Shown one piece after another: positions 1-11,453 of a stretch of 64,000 nt of DNA. Under the pieces are notes generated by a model. That model ran no database searches, had not been told where the DNA came from, and saw nothing but the letters and a program-made list of their open reading frames with translations. This DNA comes from Anagrus nilaparvatae (lineage: Eukaryota; Arthropoda; Insecta; Hymenoptera; Mymaridae). The stretch is taken from positions 36,086,501 to 36,150,500 of the forward strand of contig JAKSXM010000007.1 in NCBI GenBank assembly GCA_022575985.1, written 5' to 3'. The position numbers and the translations under genes are program-made. Numbering within the stretch: position 1 is the stretch's first letter; each line of letters begins with the position of its first letter.

Positions 1-130
1 ATTGTAAAATAACACATACACGAAGTTATTTTGTGCACATCTAGAAACAATTATTAAACATTGTTTTTATCATTATAGTTTTTATCATTTTTATCATTAG
101 TGGAAATATTCAGTTTGTTATAAATTACTT

Positions 131-672
131 GAGCACAATAACGTTAAAATCAATTTGAGATTAGAAATACTTCGTTTTTAATAAAATTTATAAAAGTTGT
201 TTTATATTTAAAATTTAAGTATATTTTAAATTATTACTTTAGTAACACGTTCAAGATGTACTTTTTTACACGTTTAGAGACAATTATTAAACATTGTAAG
301 CGGAGCTAAATAAATGATAATCTTATATTACTTTATAATAATGTTTATTACAAATATAAAGTTAAAAAATGATATATTAATGATACGAACAAGAGAGGAA
401 AAATTTTGCTAAATATTTCCAAATTTTTGTTTGTAACATTAATATATCATTATTTAACACTATATTTGTAATAAACATCAATATAAAATACTATAAGATT
501 ATCAATTATTTAGCTCTGCTTACAATGTTTAATAATTCTTTCTAGACGTGTAAAAAAGTACATCTTGAACAAGTTACTTTACAATATACTTAAATTTTAA
601 ATTTTAAACAACTCGTTCACTAAATTATTTCTAAACTTAAAAGTAACATTGATTTTAACGTTATTGTGCTTA
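131..672. repeat. Foldback (inverted-repeat) module
   Basis: The left arm, starting at GAGCACAATAACGTTAAAAT near 131, reappears inverted at the right, ending near 672. The arms are about 265 bp and meet around 395-420. They are clearly similar but not identical (for example GTAAGCGGAGCTAAATAA against GTAAGCAGAGCTAAATAA). Further complete or partial copies lie at about 1211-1714, 3714-4110, 12045-12515 and 13630-14035. No coding capacity is seen. It may be a foldback transposon that became amplified, but no target-site duplication was identified. Confidence 0.7.
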
Positions 673-2520
673 AAAATAAATAAAATTCAAGCCTAAAATT
701 AATTTATATATTGTAAAATAACACGTACACGAAGTTATTTTGTGCACATCTAGAAACAATTATTAAACATTGTTTTTATCATTATAATTTTGATCATTTT
801 TATCATTAGTGGAAATATTTAGCAACGTTGCTAAATGAAACTGAAAATAATTAGCAACGTTGCTATATAAATCTGAAAATAATTAGCAACGTTGCTAATT
901 AAATCGGAAAATAATTAGCAAAGTTGCTAATTAAATCTGAAAATAATTATGGTAAATTAATATTATGATATAATTATAATGTTACAAACAATAGGGCAAA
1001 TTGGTTAGTTATATAAGTAACGACTAAAAAACTGAATGTTAATATTTATTAAACATTTTAGTTTTGATTCATGAGTAAAACATTGTTTACATTTAAACAT
1101 TGTTTTTCAAATAGTGGAAATATTCAGTCTTTATATCTTTTATAAGTTTTGATTTATATCAAATGTTTAATAAATGTTTAATATTAAAATGCAGTTTGTT
1201 ATAAATTACTTGAGCACAATAACGTTAAAATCAATTTGAGATTAGAAATACTTCGTTTTTAATAAAATTTATAAAAGTTGTTTTAAATTTAAAATTTAAG
1301 TATATTTTAAATTATTACTTTAGTAACACGTTCAAGATGTACTTTTTTACACGTTTAGAGACAATTATTAAACATTGTAAGCGGAGCTAAATAATTGATA
1401 ATCATATATTACTTTATAATAATGTTTATTACAAATATAATGTTAAAAAATAATATATTAATGATACGAACAAGAGGAAAAATTTTGCTAAATATTTCCA
1501 AATTTTTGTTTGTAACATTAATATATCATTATTTAACACTATATTTGTAATAAACATCAACATAAAATACTATAAGATTATCAATTATTTAGCTCTGCTT
1601 ACAATGTTTAATAATTCTTTCTAGACGTGTAAAAAAGTACATCTTGAACAAGTTACTTTACAATATACTTAAATTTTAAATTTAAGCTCAAAAGTAACAT
1701 TGATTTTAACGTTATTGTGCTTAAAAGTAAATAAAATTTAAGCCTAAAATTAATTTATATATTGTAAAATAACACGTACACGAAGTTATTTTGTGCACAT
1801 CTAGAAACAATTATAAAATATTGTTTTTATCATTATAGTTTTTTTCATTTTTATCATTAGTGGAAATATTTAGCAACGTAGCTAAATAAATTTGGAAATA
1901 TTTAGCAACGTTGCTAATTAAATCGGAAAATAATTAGCAACGTTGCTAATTAAATCTGAAAATAATTAGCAACATTGCTAATTAAATCTGAAAATAATAA
2001 TGATGTTTATTACAAATATAATGTTAGAAAATGATATATTAATGATACGAACAAGAGGAAAAATTTTGCTAAATATTTCTAAATTTTTGTTTGTAACATT
2101 AATATATCAAATAATATATCATTATTTAACACTATATTTGTAATAAACATCAATATAAAATACTATAAGATTATCAATTATTTAGCTCTGCATACAATGT
2201 TTAATAATTCTTTCTAGACATGTAAAAAAGTACATCTTGAACAAGTTACTTTACAATATACTTAAATTTTAAATATTAAACAACTCGTTCACTAAATTAT
2301 TTCTAAACTTAAAAGTAACATTGATTTTAACGTTATTGTGCTTAAAAGTAAATAAAATTTAAGCCTAAAATTAATTTATATATTGTGAAATAACACGTAT
2401 ACGAAGTTATTTTGTGCACATCTAGAAACAATTATTAGACATTGTTTTTATCATTATAATTTTTATCATTTTTATCATTAGTGGAAATATTTAGCAACGT
2501 AGCTAAATAAATTTGGAAAT

Positions 2521-2710
2521 AATTAGCAACGTTGCTAAATGAATCTGAAAATAATTAGCAACGTTGCTAATTAAATCTGAAAATAATTAGCAACGTTGCT
2601 AATTAAATCTGAAAATATTTAGCAACGTTGCTAAATAAATCTGAAAATAATTAGCAACGTTGCTAATTAAATCTGAAAATAATTAGCAACGTTGCTAATT
2701 AAATCTGAAA
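2521..2710. repeat. 32-bp tandem repeats with a 16-bp palindrome
   Basis: About six consecutive units each contain TTAGCAACGTTGCTAA followed by an AT-rich linker ending near TCTGAAAAT. Single-base variants of the palindrome are common, such as GTAGCTAA in place of GTTGCTAA. Similar runs occur at about 830-950, 1870-1990, 3150-3260, 11650-11750, 14160-14430 and 15090-15250. Each unit is self-complementary, so it could form a small cruciform or a symmetric protein-binding site. That role is inference. Confidence 0.85.
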
Positions 2711-4683
2711 ATAATTATGGTAAATTAATATTATGATATAATTTTAATGTTACAAACAAAAGGGCAAATCGGTTAGTTATATAAGTAACGACTAAAAAAC
2801 TGAATGTTAATATTTATTAAACATTTTAGTTTTGATTCATGAGTTAAAAAGGCTGATATAAGATAAAATAGTTTTTTTTTCAAGTTGGTGAAAAATAAAC
2901 TAAAAGTGAAATTATTAAAATATATGAATTTCGAGCAAGTAACTGAAATGAAACATGGATTTTAACGTTATTTAGCTGAAAAATAACTTCAAAAAGTAAA
3001 AGATTAAATAATCTTAAAAGTAATAAACATTTTGTAAAATAACACGTACACAAAGTTATTTTGTGCACATCTAAAAACAATTATTAAACATTGTTTTTTA
3101 AATAGTGAAAATATTCAGTCTTCGCAACATTGCAACATTGCAAATTAAATCTGAAAATAATTAGCAACGTAGCTAAATAAATTTGGAAATAATTAGCAAC
3201 GTTGCTAATTAAATCTGAAAATAATTAGCAACGTTGCTAATTAAATCTGAAAATAATTATGATAAATTAATATTATGATATAATTATAATATTACAAACA
3301 AAAGGGCAAATTGGTTAAATGTTTAATATTTATTAAACATTTTAGTTTTGATTCATAAGTTAAAGGCTGATATAAGATAAAATAGTTTTTTTGCTAGTTG
3401 GTGAAAAATAAACTAAAAGTGATATGATTAAAATATATGAATTTCGACCAAGTAACTGAAATGAAACATGGATTTTAACGTTATTTAGCTGAAAAGTAAC
3501 TTCAAAAAGGAAAAGATTAAATAATCTTAAAAGTAATAAACATTTTGTAAAAGAACACGTACACAAAGTTATTTTTGCACATCTAGAAACAATTATTAAA
3601 CATTGTTTTTTAAATAGTGGAAATATTCAGTCTTTATAACTTTTATAAGTTTTGATTTATATCAAATGTTTAATAAATGTTTCATATTAAAATGCAGTTT
3701 GTTATTAATTACTTGAGCACAATAACGTTAAAATCAATTTGAGATTAGAAATACTTCGTTTACGAGTTGTTTTATATTTAAAATTTAAGTATATTTTAAA
3801 TTATTACTTTAGTAACACGTTCAAGATGTACTTTTTTACACGTTTAGAGACAATTATTAAACATTGTAAGCGGAGCTAAATAATTGATAATATTACTTTA
3901 TAATGATGTTTATTACAAATATAATGTTAAAAAATGATATATTAATGATACGAACAAGAGGAAAAATTTTGCTAAATATTACAAAGTTTTTGTTTGTATA
4001 ATATTTTGTTTGTACAATATACTTAAATTTTAAATATTAAACAACTCGTTCACTAAATCATTTCTAAACTTAAAAGTAACATTGATTTTAACGTTATTGT
4101 TCTTAAAAGTAAATAAAATTTAAGCCTAAAATTAATTTATATATTGTAAAATTACACGTACACGAAGTTATTTTGTGCACATCTAGAAACAATTATTAAA
4201 CTTTTTATCATTATAATTTTTATCATTTTTATCATTAGTGGAAATATTTAGCAGCGTAGCTAAATAAATTTGGAAATAATTAGCAACGTTGCTAATTAAA
4301 TCGGAAAATAATTAGCATATTTGTAATAAACATCATTATAAAGTAATATAAGATTATCAATTATTTAGCTCTGCTTACAATGTTTAATAAATAAATTTGG
4401 AAATAATTAGCAACATTGCTAATTAAATCTGAAAATAATTATGGTAAATTAATATTATGATATAATTATAATGTTACAAACAAAAGGGCAAATTGGTTAG
4501 TTATATAAGTAACGACTAAAAAACTGAATGTTAATATTTATTAAACATTTTAGTTTTGATTCATGAGTAAAACATTGTTTACATTTTAACATTGTTTTTC
4601 AAATAGTGGAAATATTCAGTCTTTATATCTTTTATAAGTTTTGATTTATATCAAATGTTTAATAAATGTTTAATATTAAAATG

Positions 4684-4697
4684 CAATTTGTTATAGG
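4684..4697. repeat. LINE target-site duplication, 3' side
   Basis: The 14-base CAATTTGTTATAGG matches 11454-11467 (CAATTTGTTATTGG) at 13 of 14 positions. It lies directly beside the poly(T) that marks the 3' end of the minus-strand LINE. Confidence 0.8.
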
Positions 4698-4710
4698 TTT
4701 TTTTTTTTTT

Positions 4711-4995
4711 CAAGGGAAATATGTGAATCTTGCATCAGCCATGGAGTGTTTGCGGACCGTAAAGGCCCGCAAATTTCCATGACCGCCCAGTTGTACAAAG
4801 AATACAACTGGGAGACCACCGGCGATCGCGGTCGCCGGCTACGCCCCAGATTCTTACTGGATAAACACACTTTAAACCCCCCGCGCTTGTTTGTCCCAAA
4901 CCGAAACTCCCTTTTCAGGTATAACTTCAGTTTGGGACGCGCAGCCTAGGCAGCTGGCCGCTGCCTTCCCCCCTGCCTAGGGACAGGAGAGCTCT
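4711..4995 (-). other. LINE 3' untranslated region
   Basis: Non-coding sequence between the ORF2 stop (TAG, 4996-4998) and the poly(A). Its terminal part, GGGAAATATGTGAATCTTGC onward, is conserved in LINE copy 2 at about 57096-57147. That shows it is the true 3' end used for reverse-transcription priming. Confidence 0.75.
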
Positions 4996-7900
4996 CTACG
5001 ATAGAAAGCCCTCCTCTTTCTTCTTCAGCAAGGTGGCCCTCACGTACTCTGCTACTTTGTTCCAGTTTTCGGAACTCCGTAGCATTTCCGGGACCACCGT
5101 CTCCGGCCTCCAAATCGGGAAGGGCGGGCGCCCCTCCGCGTAGCGCACACATTCGAAGAATTTGTGCTCTACTGTATCATCCACGCCCGGACAGTGCAAG
5201 CACTCCTTTGTTGCCACCTTTTGCCAGTGCTCCAGCATGACACGGAAATATCCGTGTCCAGTTAGGAACTGGGTGAGGTAGAAATCTACCTCCCCATGCT
5301 GTCGTCCCATCCATTCCTGCAGATCTGAGATCAGCCTGCGTGTCCATTGGGCATTTTCCTTTTCGTCTTTTTTCCATCGTTTCTGCCATTCTTCCATAGA
5401 GTTGGAGCGGGCGCGAGTGGATGCCACTTCGCGCTCATCTACGCTCTCGTAGATGAATTTCCGCTCCAACGCTAGCAGGTCGATGGGTATCACCGAGGCG
5501 ACAACCTGGATCGCCTCTAGAGATACCGTGTGATATCCGCAGGCGATCCTTACTGCCGCTTGCCTCTGTACAGACGATATCTTATGTCTGTACTTGGCAA
5601 TTTCTGTGGTCTTCGCCCAGACTTCTGATCCGTAAAGCAGGACAGAGTTGACGACTGACATCAGGAGCCTTCGCTTCCCTGGTTTGGGTCCCCCAATGTT
5701 GGCCATGAGCCTTGACAGGGAGGATGCGACCGACGCTGCCTTTTCACACGACCTCTGAAATTGCTCCCAGAAGGTCAGCTTGTTATCAAGCTCAACTCCC
5801 AGGTATTTCACCGATGTTCTGGTTCGGATCGTGTGAGGGTTTCCGCCGTCGTCGATAATTACATCGAAGTCGGTGGGAACCCTTCGACGGGTCAGCAGTA
5901 CAATCTCCGTTTTTGGGATCGCAAGCTGGAGCCCGTGATCGCCCATCCAGAGGTTGATCCGTCTCATGACTAGATTCAACCTCTCCTGGGTTACTTCCAT
6001 GTCCCTGCCAGTTATGGTCAGGGCCACGTCGTCGGCGTACCCGATCAGGGAAACTCCTTCCGGGAGGTGGACGCGCAACAAGCCATCGTAAAAGGCATTC
6101 CACAGGTCCGGTCCAAGAACCGAGCCCTGCGCGATGCCTGCACTCAAAACCCTTTCACGCCTTCCATCGAGCGTGTCGTAGAGCAGTCTCCGGTCCCGCA
6201 GGTAATCCTTTAGTACGTTACCCAGATAGCTGGGTATCTGGAAATCGTACTCGAGAGACCGGATCATGTCATCCCACCTGGCCGAGTTGAAAGCGTTTTT
6301 GACGTCCAGCGTTACCAGAAGGACGTCCTTGCGAATTGCAGGCCGCTTTTCCCTCTCAGCCTTTACGGTATCCACGACACGCCGGATGGCGTCTATCGTG
6401 GAATGCCCTTCACGAAAGCCATGCTGCTCCTCGGAGAGACCACCGCCCTCCTCGATTGCCCTTCTGAGCCTTGCCCGGAGCATACTCTCCATCACCTTAC
6501 CAATGGTATTTAACATACACAAAGGTCTGTAAGATGATGGAGAGTCCGGGGCTCCTCCCTTGCCCTTGTTCAAGAGCACGAGACGTGCCACCTTCCACTG
6601 CTTTGGGAACACTCCAGCCACCAAACACGCATTGAACATGTTTAACAGGATACCAGGGATTACTTTAACCGCTCTTTTGAGCACTTCCGCTGGTATCCCG
6701 TCCGGCCCCGGCGCCTTACCATTTTTCATGGCCTTTATGGCCTTGACCATCTCGCCTTCGCTGAACAGCGGCACTTCCTCCCTGGGTATCACCTCAACCG
6801 GGTTTTCCCGGATGGGCCTTTCAGGGAAGAGCGCACCGACGATCCGTTCAGTCGACGCCGCGTCCATCATGTTGTCGGACCCCCGGTTTAACTTGCCCAT
6901 TACGACTTTGTAACCTAGGCCCCAGGGGTCCTTGTTTACATCATCGCGTAATGAACACAGACATCGAGCCTTGCTTTGACGGATAGCCTTGGCCAGCCGG
7001 TGTTTGGCGTCCTTGTGTTCCTGAGAAAGCACGGCAGCCTCAGGTCTGTCCCGCGCTCTTTGCGCCTTTCGTCGTGTCCTGTGGCATTCCTTCTGGAGCT
7101 CAGCTATTTCGGGAGTCCACCAGTACACTGGCTTTCTCCCTTTCCAGGGCCTGCGGCGAGGCATCGAGGCATCACAAGCCCCGCATAATAGAGACGTTAC
7201 TTTCTTAACTAAGATTTCAGCCTCATGGGGACTTGTGGCCCCTCCATGCCAAGCAGGGATGGACGGTGACTCGATTCGAAGATACTCCTCGAATCTATCT
7301 TCGTCCATTTTTGGAACGTTCCAACCCAGGGGGCGCCTCCTGTACGGAGGTCGTTGTGAGTTTCCTTCCAATACCCGGAAGGCGATGTAATGATGATCAC
7401 TACCATTGTATTGATCATCCATCACCCTCCAGTCGCCTATTCTCCCGGACGCAGCTTCTGTAGCGAAGGTTATGTCCGGGATAGAGACACCCCAACCCGG
7501 CCTCTCGTAGGTAGGCCTGTTGCCTCTATTCTGGACCACTAGTTTGCACCTAGTGGCCATTTCAAGCACCATTCGTCCCCTGGGATTAGTCGTTGGCATC
7601 CCCCATTCCAGAGCCCTGGCGTTGAAGTCTCCACCAAGGATGACGCGACCAGTTATCGTTCGGACCGTGTTCTCGATGCTGGCCAGCTTTGTAGCCAGCT
7701 CTGCCGAGTTGTCGTTTGGGGAGAGATAGCAACTTATATAAGTTGTCTCCCCGCACTTGGCCCAGACGTGGCAATTCCCTTTCCCTTGTTGGGTAAGGGA
7801 CGTTTGGGCTCTGCCTCGAAGCCATATGGCGCAGCAGCCAGTGTCATCGGAAAGCCAGTACTTCGCCGCATTTAAGGCACGCCTTACTTCTGTCTGGGCC

Positions 7901-8037
7901 TTTACAGACATATTGACTATGCCCATAGCCCAGACATTTGAAGCAGCGTCGAGCATCCGCACGGAGGCGCACTCTGCTTGATGCCCAGCCAATCTGGATT
8001 TTGCCCTTTTTGGCCAGGCGCAAAGCGTCGGCCTCAA
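4996..8037 (-). CDS. LINE ORF2: endonuclease (N-terminally deleted), reverse transcriptase, zinc motif
   Basis: A 1013-codon open frame. The first 60 or so codons are an out-of-frame reading of gag. True ORF2 similarity begins near 7850 at KYWLSDDTG, in the middle of an APE-type endonuclease. Visible endonuclease motifs include GGDFNA and, near its end, GSDHH. The reverse transcriptase follows, with GKAPGPDGIP, HGFREGHST and the catalytic YADD of LIGYADDVAL. The C-terminal CLHCPGVDDTVEHKFFEC is a C-X2-C-X7-H-X4-C motif typical of R1-clade elements. The N-terminal endonuclease part, which should hold the early Asn and Glu catalytic residues, is absent. RT-based mobilisation in trans is conceivable; first-strand nicking by this protein is not expected. 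Confidence 0.88.
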   Translation of the reverse strand: MRPTLCAWPKRAKSRLAGHQAECASVRMLDAASNVWAMGIVNMSVKAQTEVRRALNAAKYWLSDDTGCCAIWLRGRAQTSLTQQGKGNCHVWAKCGETTYISCYLSPNDNSAELATKLASIENTVRTITGRVILGGDFNARALEWGMPTTNPRGRMVLEMATRCKLVVQNRGNRPTYERPGWGVSIPDITFATEAASGRIGDWRVMDDQYNGSDHHYIAFRVLEGNSQRPPYRRRPLGWNVPKMDEDRFEEYLRIESPSIPAWHGGATSPHEAEILVKKVTSLLCGACDASMPRRRPWKGRKPVYWWTPEIAELQKECHRTRRKAQRARDRPEAAVLSQEHKDAKHRLAKAIRQSKARCLCSLRDDVNKDPWGLGYKVVMGKLNRGSDNMMDAASTERIVGALFPERPIRENPVEVIPREEVPLFSEGEMVKAIKAMKNGKAPGPDGIPAEVLKRAVKVIPGILLNMFNACLVAGVFPKQWKVARLVLLNKGKGGAPDSPSSYRPLCMLNTIGKVMESMLRARLRRAIEEGGGLSEEQHGFREGHSTIDAIRRVVDTVKAEREKRPAIRKDVLLVTLDVKNAFNSARWDDMIRSLEYDFQIPSYLGNVLKDYLRDRRLLYDTLDGRRERVLSAGIAQGSVLGPDLWNAFYDGLLRVHLPEGVSLIGYADDVALTITGRDMEVTQERLNLVMRRINLWMGDHGLQLAIPKTEIVLLTRRRVPTDFDVIIDDGGNPHTIRTRTSVKYLGVELDNKLTFWEQFQRSCEKAASVASSLSRLMANIGGPKPGKRRLLMSVVNSVLLYGSEVWAKTTEIAKYRHKISSVQRQAAVRIACGYHTVSLEAIQVVASVIPIDLLALERKFIYESVDEREVASTRARSNSMEEWQKRWKKDEKENAQWTRRLISDLQEWMGRQHGEVDFYLTQFLTGHGYFRVMLEHWQKVATKECLHCPGVDDTVEHKFFECVRYAEGRPPFPIWRPETVVPEMLRSSENWNKVAEYVRATLLKKKEEGFLS

Positions 8038-9544
8038 GCAGGTCTACCACAGCCATCTGGCTTGCTGTACCTTTGGTTTTGAAAATGGTGACCTGGAATA
8101 GGTCGCCATTTTCAAGACCTACAGCCTTGGCGACAGCTGCCTGAATCTCTTGCTCATTAGTGACCCCATCCAAATCTCGAATTTCGAGTTTTAGAGTGGG
8201 TATCATGTCACGAACATTTGACTCAGGGCCCGTGACTGCCTTAACTGCTTCTTCAAGCTTTTGCCTGTCCTCAATGGCCTCCAGTTCTATAAGGACGCTG
8301 CCGTTCTGCGTTTTCCTTATCCGGTGGACCCTTGTGCCGGACTCTTCGAGGTTCACGCTCCTCTTTAATTCAAGGAGCGTTTCCTCGTAGCTTTTTCCCG
8401 CCGCCGGAGTAATCTGGAAGGCTTCCTTCCTTCTCCTAAACCTGCGTTTCCGCCTCGGTTTTTGAGGTTCCTCCACTTTGAGCTTTTCGCTCTGCTGCTT
8501 CGCTTTCGGCTTTTTCCTCTTTGCCTTCTTCTTGGCTTCTTCCCATTTCTCTTGGGGTTTTCCCTATTCCTGCTGCTGCTGCTGCTGTACCACCTGCTGG
8601 TCAGACTTTTCAGTCTGAACAACTTGGCCGGTTTGCGGCCCCCTTGTTTGCTGTGATTTGGCAGCCGCTAACCTTTCTTTCTTCTGCCTTTTCTTTTCCG
8701 CCTTATTCTTGCGCCTTTTGCTCCCGTCGTTGGGATTGTCCGACTTCTCCCCGTCCGGCAGCTGAGGCTTTGGCTGCTGCATGTCCTTGCGCTGTTGGCT
8801 CTGCGCTCTCACTTGTTGCAGCAGCTGCTGCCTCTTCTCCTTTTCCTGACGTTGTTTTTCCTGCCTTTGACGCAGCCCACTTTCTGCCTCTTTAGATTTC
8901 TCTATTGAGAGCACTAGTATCTTTTCAGGCTTCGTCGACTTCCCGTTCTGACCTCGATCATGGGGAGTTTTTTTGGTAGCATGCCTCAATTCTGGAGAGC
9001 TATCCGAAAAAGAAGACGATCGGACTCTCTTTGCCGAATTTCTGTCGGCTACCTTTTTGATAGCAGACTCCATCACTTTGGTTTCTCCTTCCAGTCTCTC
9101 CCTTATCAGCTCAAGCTGTACAAGGACGTTACCAAATAGAGTGACGCCATTTTTTAGTGGCATGCCGCAGTTCTTTTGTTTCGTTGTTTGCTACGACATG
9201 CTCTCATATGCATCCTTCATTTCAGCGTGGTGTTTTTCCATTGCCTGGATGGCTTCCTTCATCACAGCTATGTGGTGAAGAAAGGCGGCTGGCTTTTCCA
9301 GCGCTGCTTCGAAACCTTCATGAAGGCTGCCATCGCTGCCTGCTATGCATTTAAATTGGTCAGCATAGCTCTCTCGTTTTGCATCTGCCATCCCCTGAGT
9401 AGATTCTACCTGCATTAGTTCTACTTGTTCTCCTTGGCCAGCTGCGTTTGAACTTGTCAGGGCTAGGGAGCCCTGTTCGTTATTGTTCTTTGGCGGTTCC
9501 TTTTGCACGCTTTGAACCTTATTATCTTTGTTTTGCTCCATCAT
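7844..9544 (-). pseudogene. LINE ORF1 (gag-like) with two in-frame TAG codons
   Basis: A single 567-codon frame is interrupted only by TAG at 9191-9193 and TAG at 8564-8566; the three segments are in register. The middle is rich in Gln, Lys and Glu (QQLLQQVRAQSQQRKDMQQ) and probably coiled or disordered. The C-terminal part has an RNA-binding fold typical of R1-clade ORF1, then a zinc knuckle CFKCLGYGHSQYVC. A second knuckle starts (CLKCGE) but is cut off by the deletion that joins gag to the ORF2 endonuclease. R1-clade ORF1 proteins usually carry three knuckles. The product would bind element RNA as a nucleocapsid. Both stops could come from CAG (Gln) by one C-to-T change. Confidence 0.82.
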
Positions 9545-11453
9545 TATGTTTTAACTTTCCCTCCTTCTAACCTTTGCTGTCTTGTGTGGTTGAATGCGGT
9601 ACATGATGCAGCCAATCAGCACGGTGATCTCGCAGTGGTCGGCCCCCCGAACTGGGTGTCCCCTAGCGTAGTGGCCTTGTGAAAAGCCTCCCGCTCACTG
9701 CAGCAGGGCCCTATCCGGGCGCTACCCGGCACTACTACAGAAAACAAGATTATGCGCCGGCTGATAGAGCAGCCAGACCCGTTAGCTAGACGGCTCCGGG
9801 CTCCTGTACTAACCGGCGGCCTGGAGGTGCAGTTCCCAGTTTTTGATCTGTACCCTCTACGGAGGTTGCCATCCCAATCCGGGGGGCCGACCACCGCGAG
9901 CCGCGATGATTGGCAGCATCACGCCGCTTGGTTTTTAATCTGAAAAAAAGGCTATTTCTGGTGTATCTGTAAGAATTAAGAAAAAAAAAGAAAAGTGTGT
10001 TTAGTGGATTAATTGTTCGGTCTTTCACCGTTCAACACCCCGGGTACTAGTCCCAGGGGGTTGATCAATGTCAGTCCTGCAGATTTAGCGGGTTCGTACC
10101 ACTCTGGTTGCTATCCAGCTCGCGATATTCTAGCCCGTCGCAAGACAGGAGTCAGACCTGCAACAGCCGTCACCCTCAGTGCGAAGCACAGGGGGGGGGG
10201 AGACCGTTAAAAGTCCTACAGATTGAAGGGGGTTAAGCCCTCATGTCTGCTGACATAATACGATATTTTGCCCGTCGTATAATCGGGATCCTCATAGACC
10301 AATTTTAGCAGATGACCATGGTCCCAATGGTTCACATGGAAAATATTTTGTAAATTTTATCATTATAGGCAGCCAGGTAAGACCACTCAGGCCGTTGTTG
10401 CTTCGATTTGCATTGCAAAAGAAGCAAGCGATTCACCCCCAAACATCTGCTCCCATGATAAAGTAGTCATTAAATTTAATCTGCATAACTCTATGCAAAT
10501 TTAGAAACTAAGATCAATATACAAACTTGAGACGTCAGTCTCAGTGGCATTCCTGTTTCCACAAAAAGCCGTCAAGATTGAGCAGTCATTCGAGGGCCCC
10601 CCCGGTGGGCAAGAATCCTAGGCTCAGTCATGTCTGAGCCAGTCACCCACCACTGTCAGGGTTTATCTGATAATAACCAAGATTTAACCTTACGTCCCGA
10701 ACGTTATTGGCTGCAACATTTAAGACACATTTAGATTAAACAATTTTTTGTTTATGACAGAAACACAAACAGCCAATCCCGACGAACTCTTCAGCTTTTT
10801 CGAGGCTTTTTCTGAATCCCCCCAGCAGGTGTTGGGCAAATGTCTCGGACGTGAAGGAACCAGCGGCAGTAAGTTCCTGACGGATTACGGTAGGAAGACA
10901 CTGTCGTGGATCCCTACCCCAGAGAGACCCTAGCAGAGTGCATCGTTCTTTGATTACTTTAATTATTATAGTAAATAAATTATAAATTGTTGCCATTCGT
11001 GATATCTGAAAAAGGGAAGGGTTATGTGCCCTGTTAACAGATAGAGAGCAAGAAAAAATAACGAACCCCTCGCAATGAGTTCGGCGTCAATCAGCAAAGA
11101 ATCATCCCACCTGGCGTCCCTAGGAAAGCTAAGTAGGGTGAAACCACCATCATTATCATGCGGGGCCATTGAGACCCCAGGCAAAAGCCATCGGTTGAGT
11201 AACGCACAAGTATGAGTTGTGCAAGCCTCAACCTTGGTCAGTGAGTGAACATTTGTATGCGCTAATGCGACAACAGGGTAGCCACAAGAAGGCTGTTCAA
11301 TCCCACCTAGAGTTATCGACACTAAGGGGCCAAACAAGTGGTCTGTAGCTTGCGCATCGTGTCAATTGGTAACTCCTACCAGTCCATGGGGCCAACCCAT
11401 CTCATTCCAGCATGTCGGGTATTCACCAAAAATGGTTTATTTCCCAACCACCC
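9545..11453 (-). other. LINE 5' untranslated region
   Basis: About 1.9 kb of mixed-composition, non-coding sequence lies between the ORF1 start and the 5' target duplication. It should contain the internal promoter expected of a non-LTR element. Several short open frames run on both strands, but none resembles a known domain. A G9 run lies near 10191-10199. The region is clearly unlike the surrounding satellite and ends exactly at the target-site duplication. Confidence 0.65.

Larger units (their letters stand above)
1..4697. repeat. Composite satellite block, left part
   Basis: AT-rich sequence made of a few recurring modules. One is a foldback of about 545 bp (first copy about 131-672). 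Another is a conserved segment around GTACACGAAGTTATTTTGTG. A third is a 32-bp repeat containing the perfect 16-bp palindrome TTAGCAACGTTGCTAA, most regular at about 2521-2710. Modules recur in changing order and number, like a higher-order satellite. The minus-strand ORFs of 60-78 codons that reappear here (2880-3080, 3360-3566) follow the repeated DNA and are not treated as genes. The block continues at 11454 on the far side of a LINE. Confidence 0.85.
4698..11453 (-). mobile_element. R1-clade non-LTR retrotransposon (LINE), copy 1
   Basis: Complete-looking non-LTR element of about 6.76 kb on the minus strand. Its 3' poly(A) is the T13 tract at 4698-4710. The 5' end is at 11453, and the copy is flanked by a 14-bp target-site duplication. 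In order it holds a 5' UTR of about 1.9 kb, ORF1 (gag with a zinc knuckle), ORF2 (endonuclease, reverse transcriptase and C-terminal zinc motif) and a 3' UTR of about 285 bp. The GC-rich element stands out sharply from the satellite around it. Domain order and the C-terminal CCHC place it in the R1 clade. It is not in 28S rDNA, the usual R1 target. A deletion across the ORF1/ORF2 junction and two stops in ORF1 show that it is no longer autonomous. Confidence 0.9.

Noticed and set aside
7844..7981. ORF2 start codon at 8037 as the genuine protein start
   Set aside because: The first 60 or so codons are gag sequence read in another frame; family similarity starts only near 7850.
4698..11453. Canonical R1 insertion in 28S rDNA
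   Set aside because: Flanks are AT-rich satellite with a 14-bp target duplication, and no rRNA sequence was recognised on either side.
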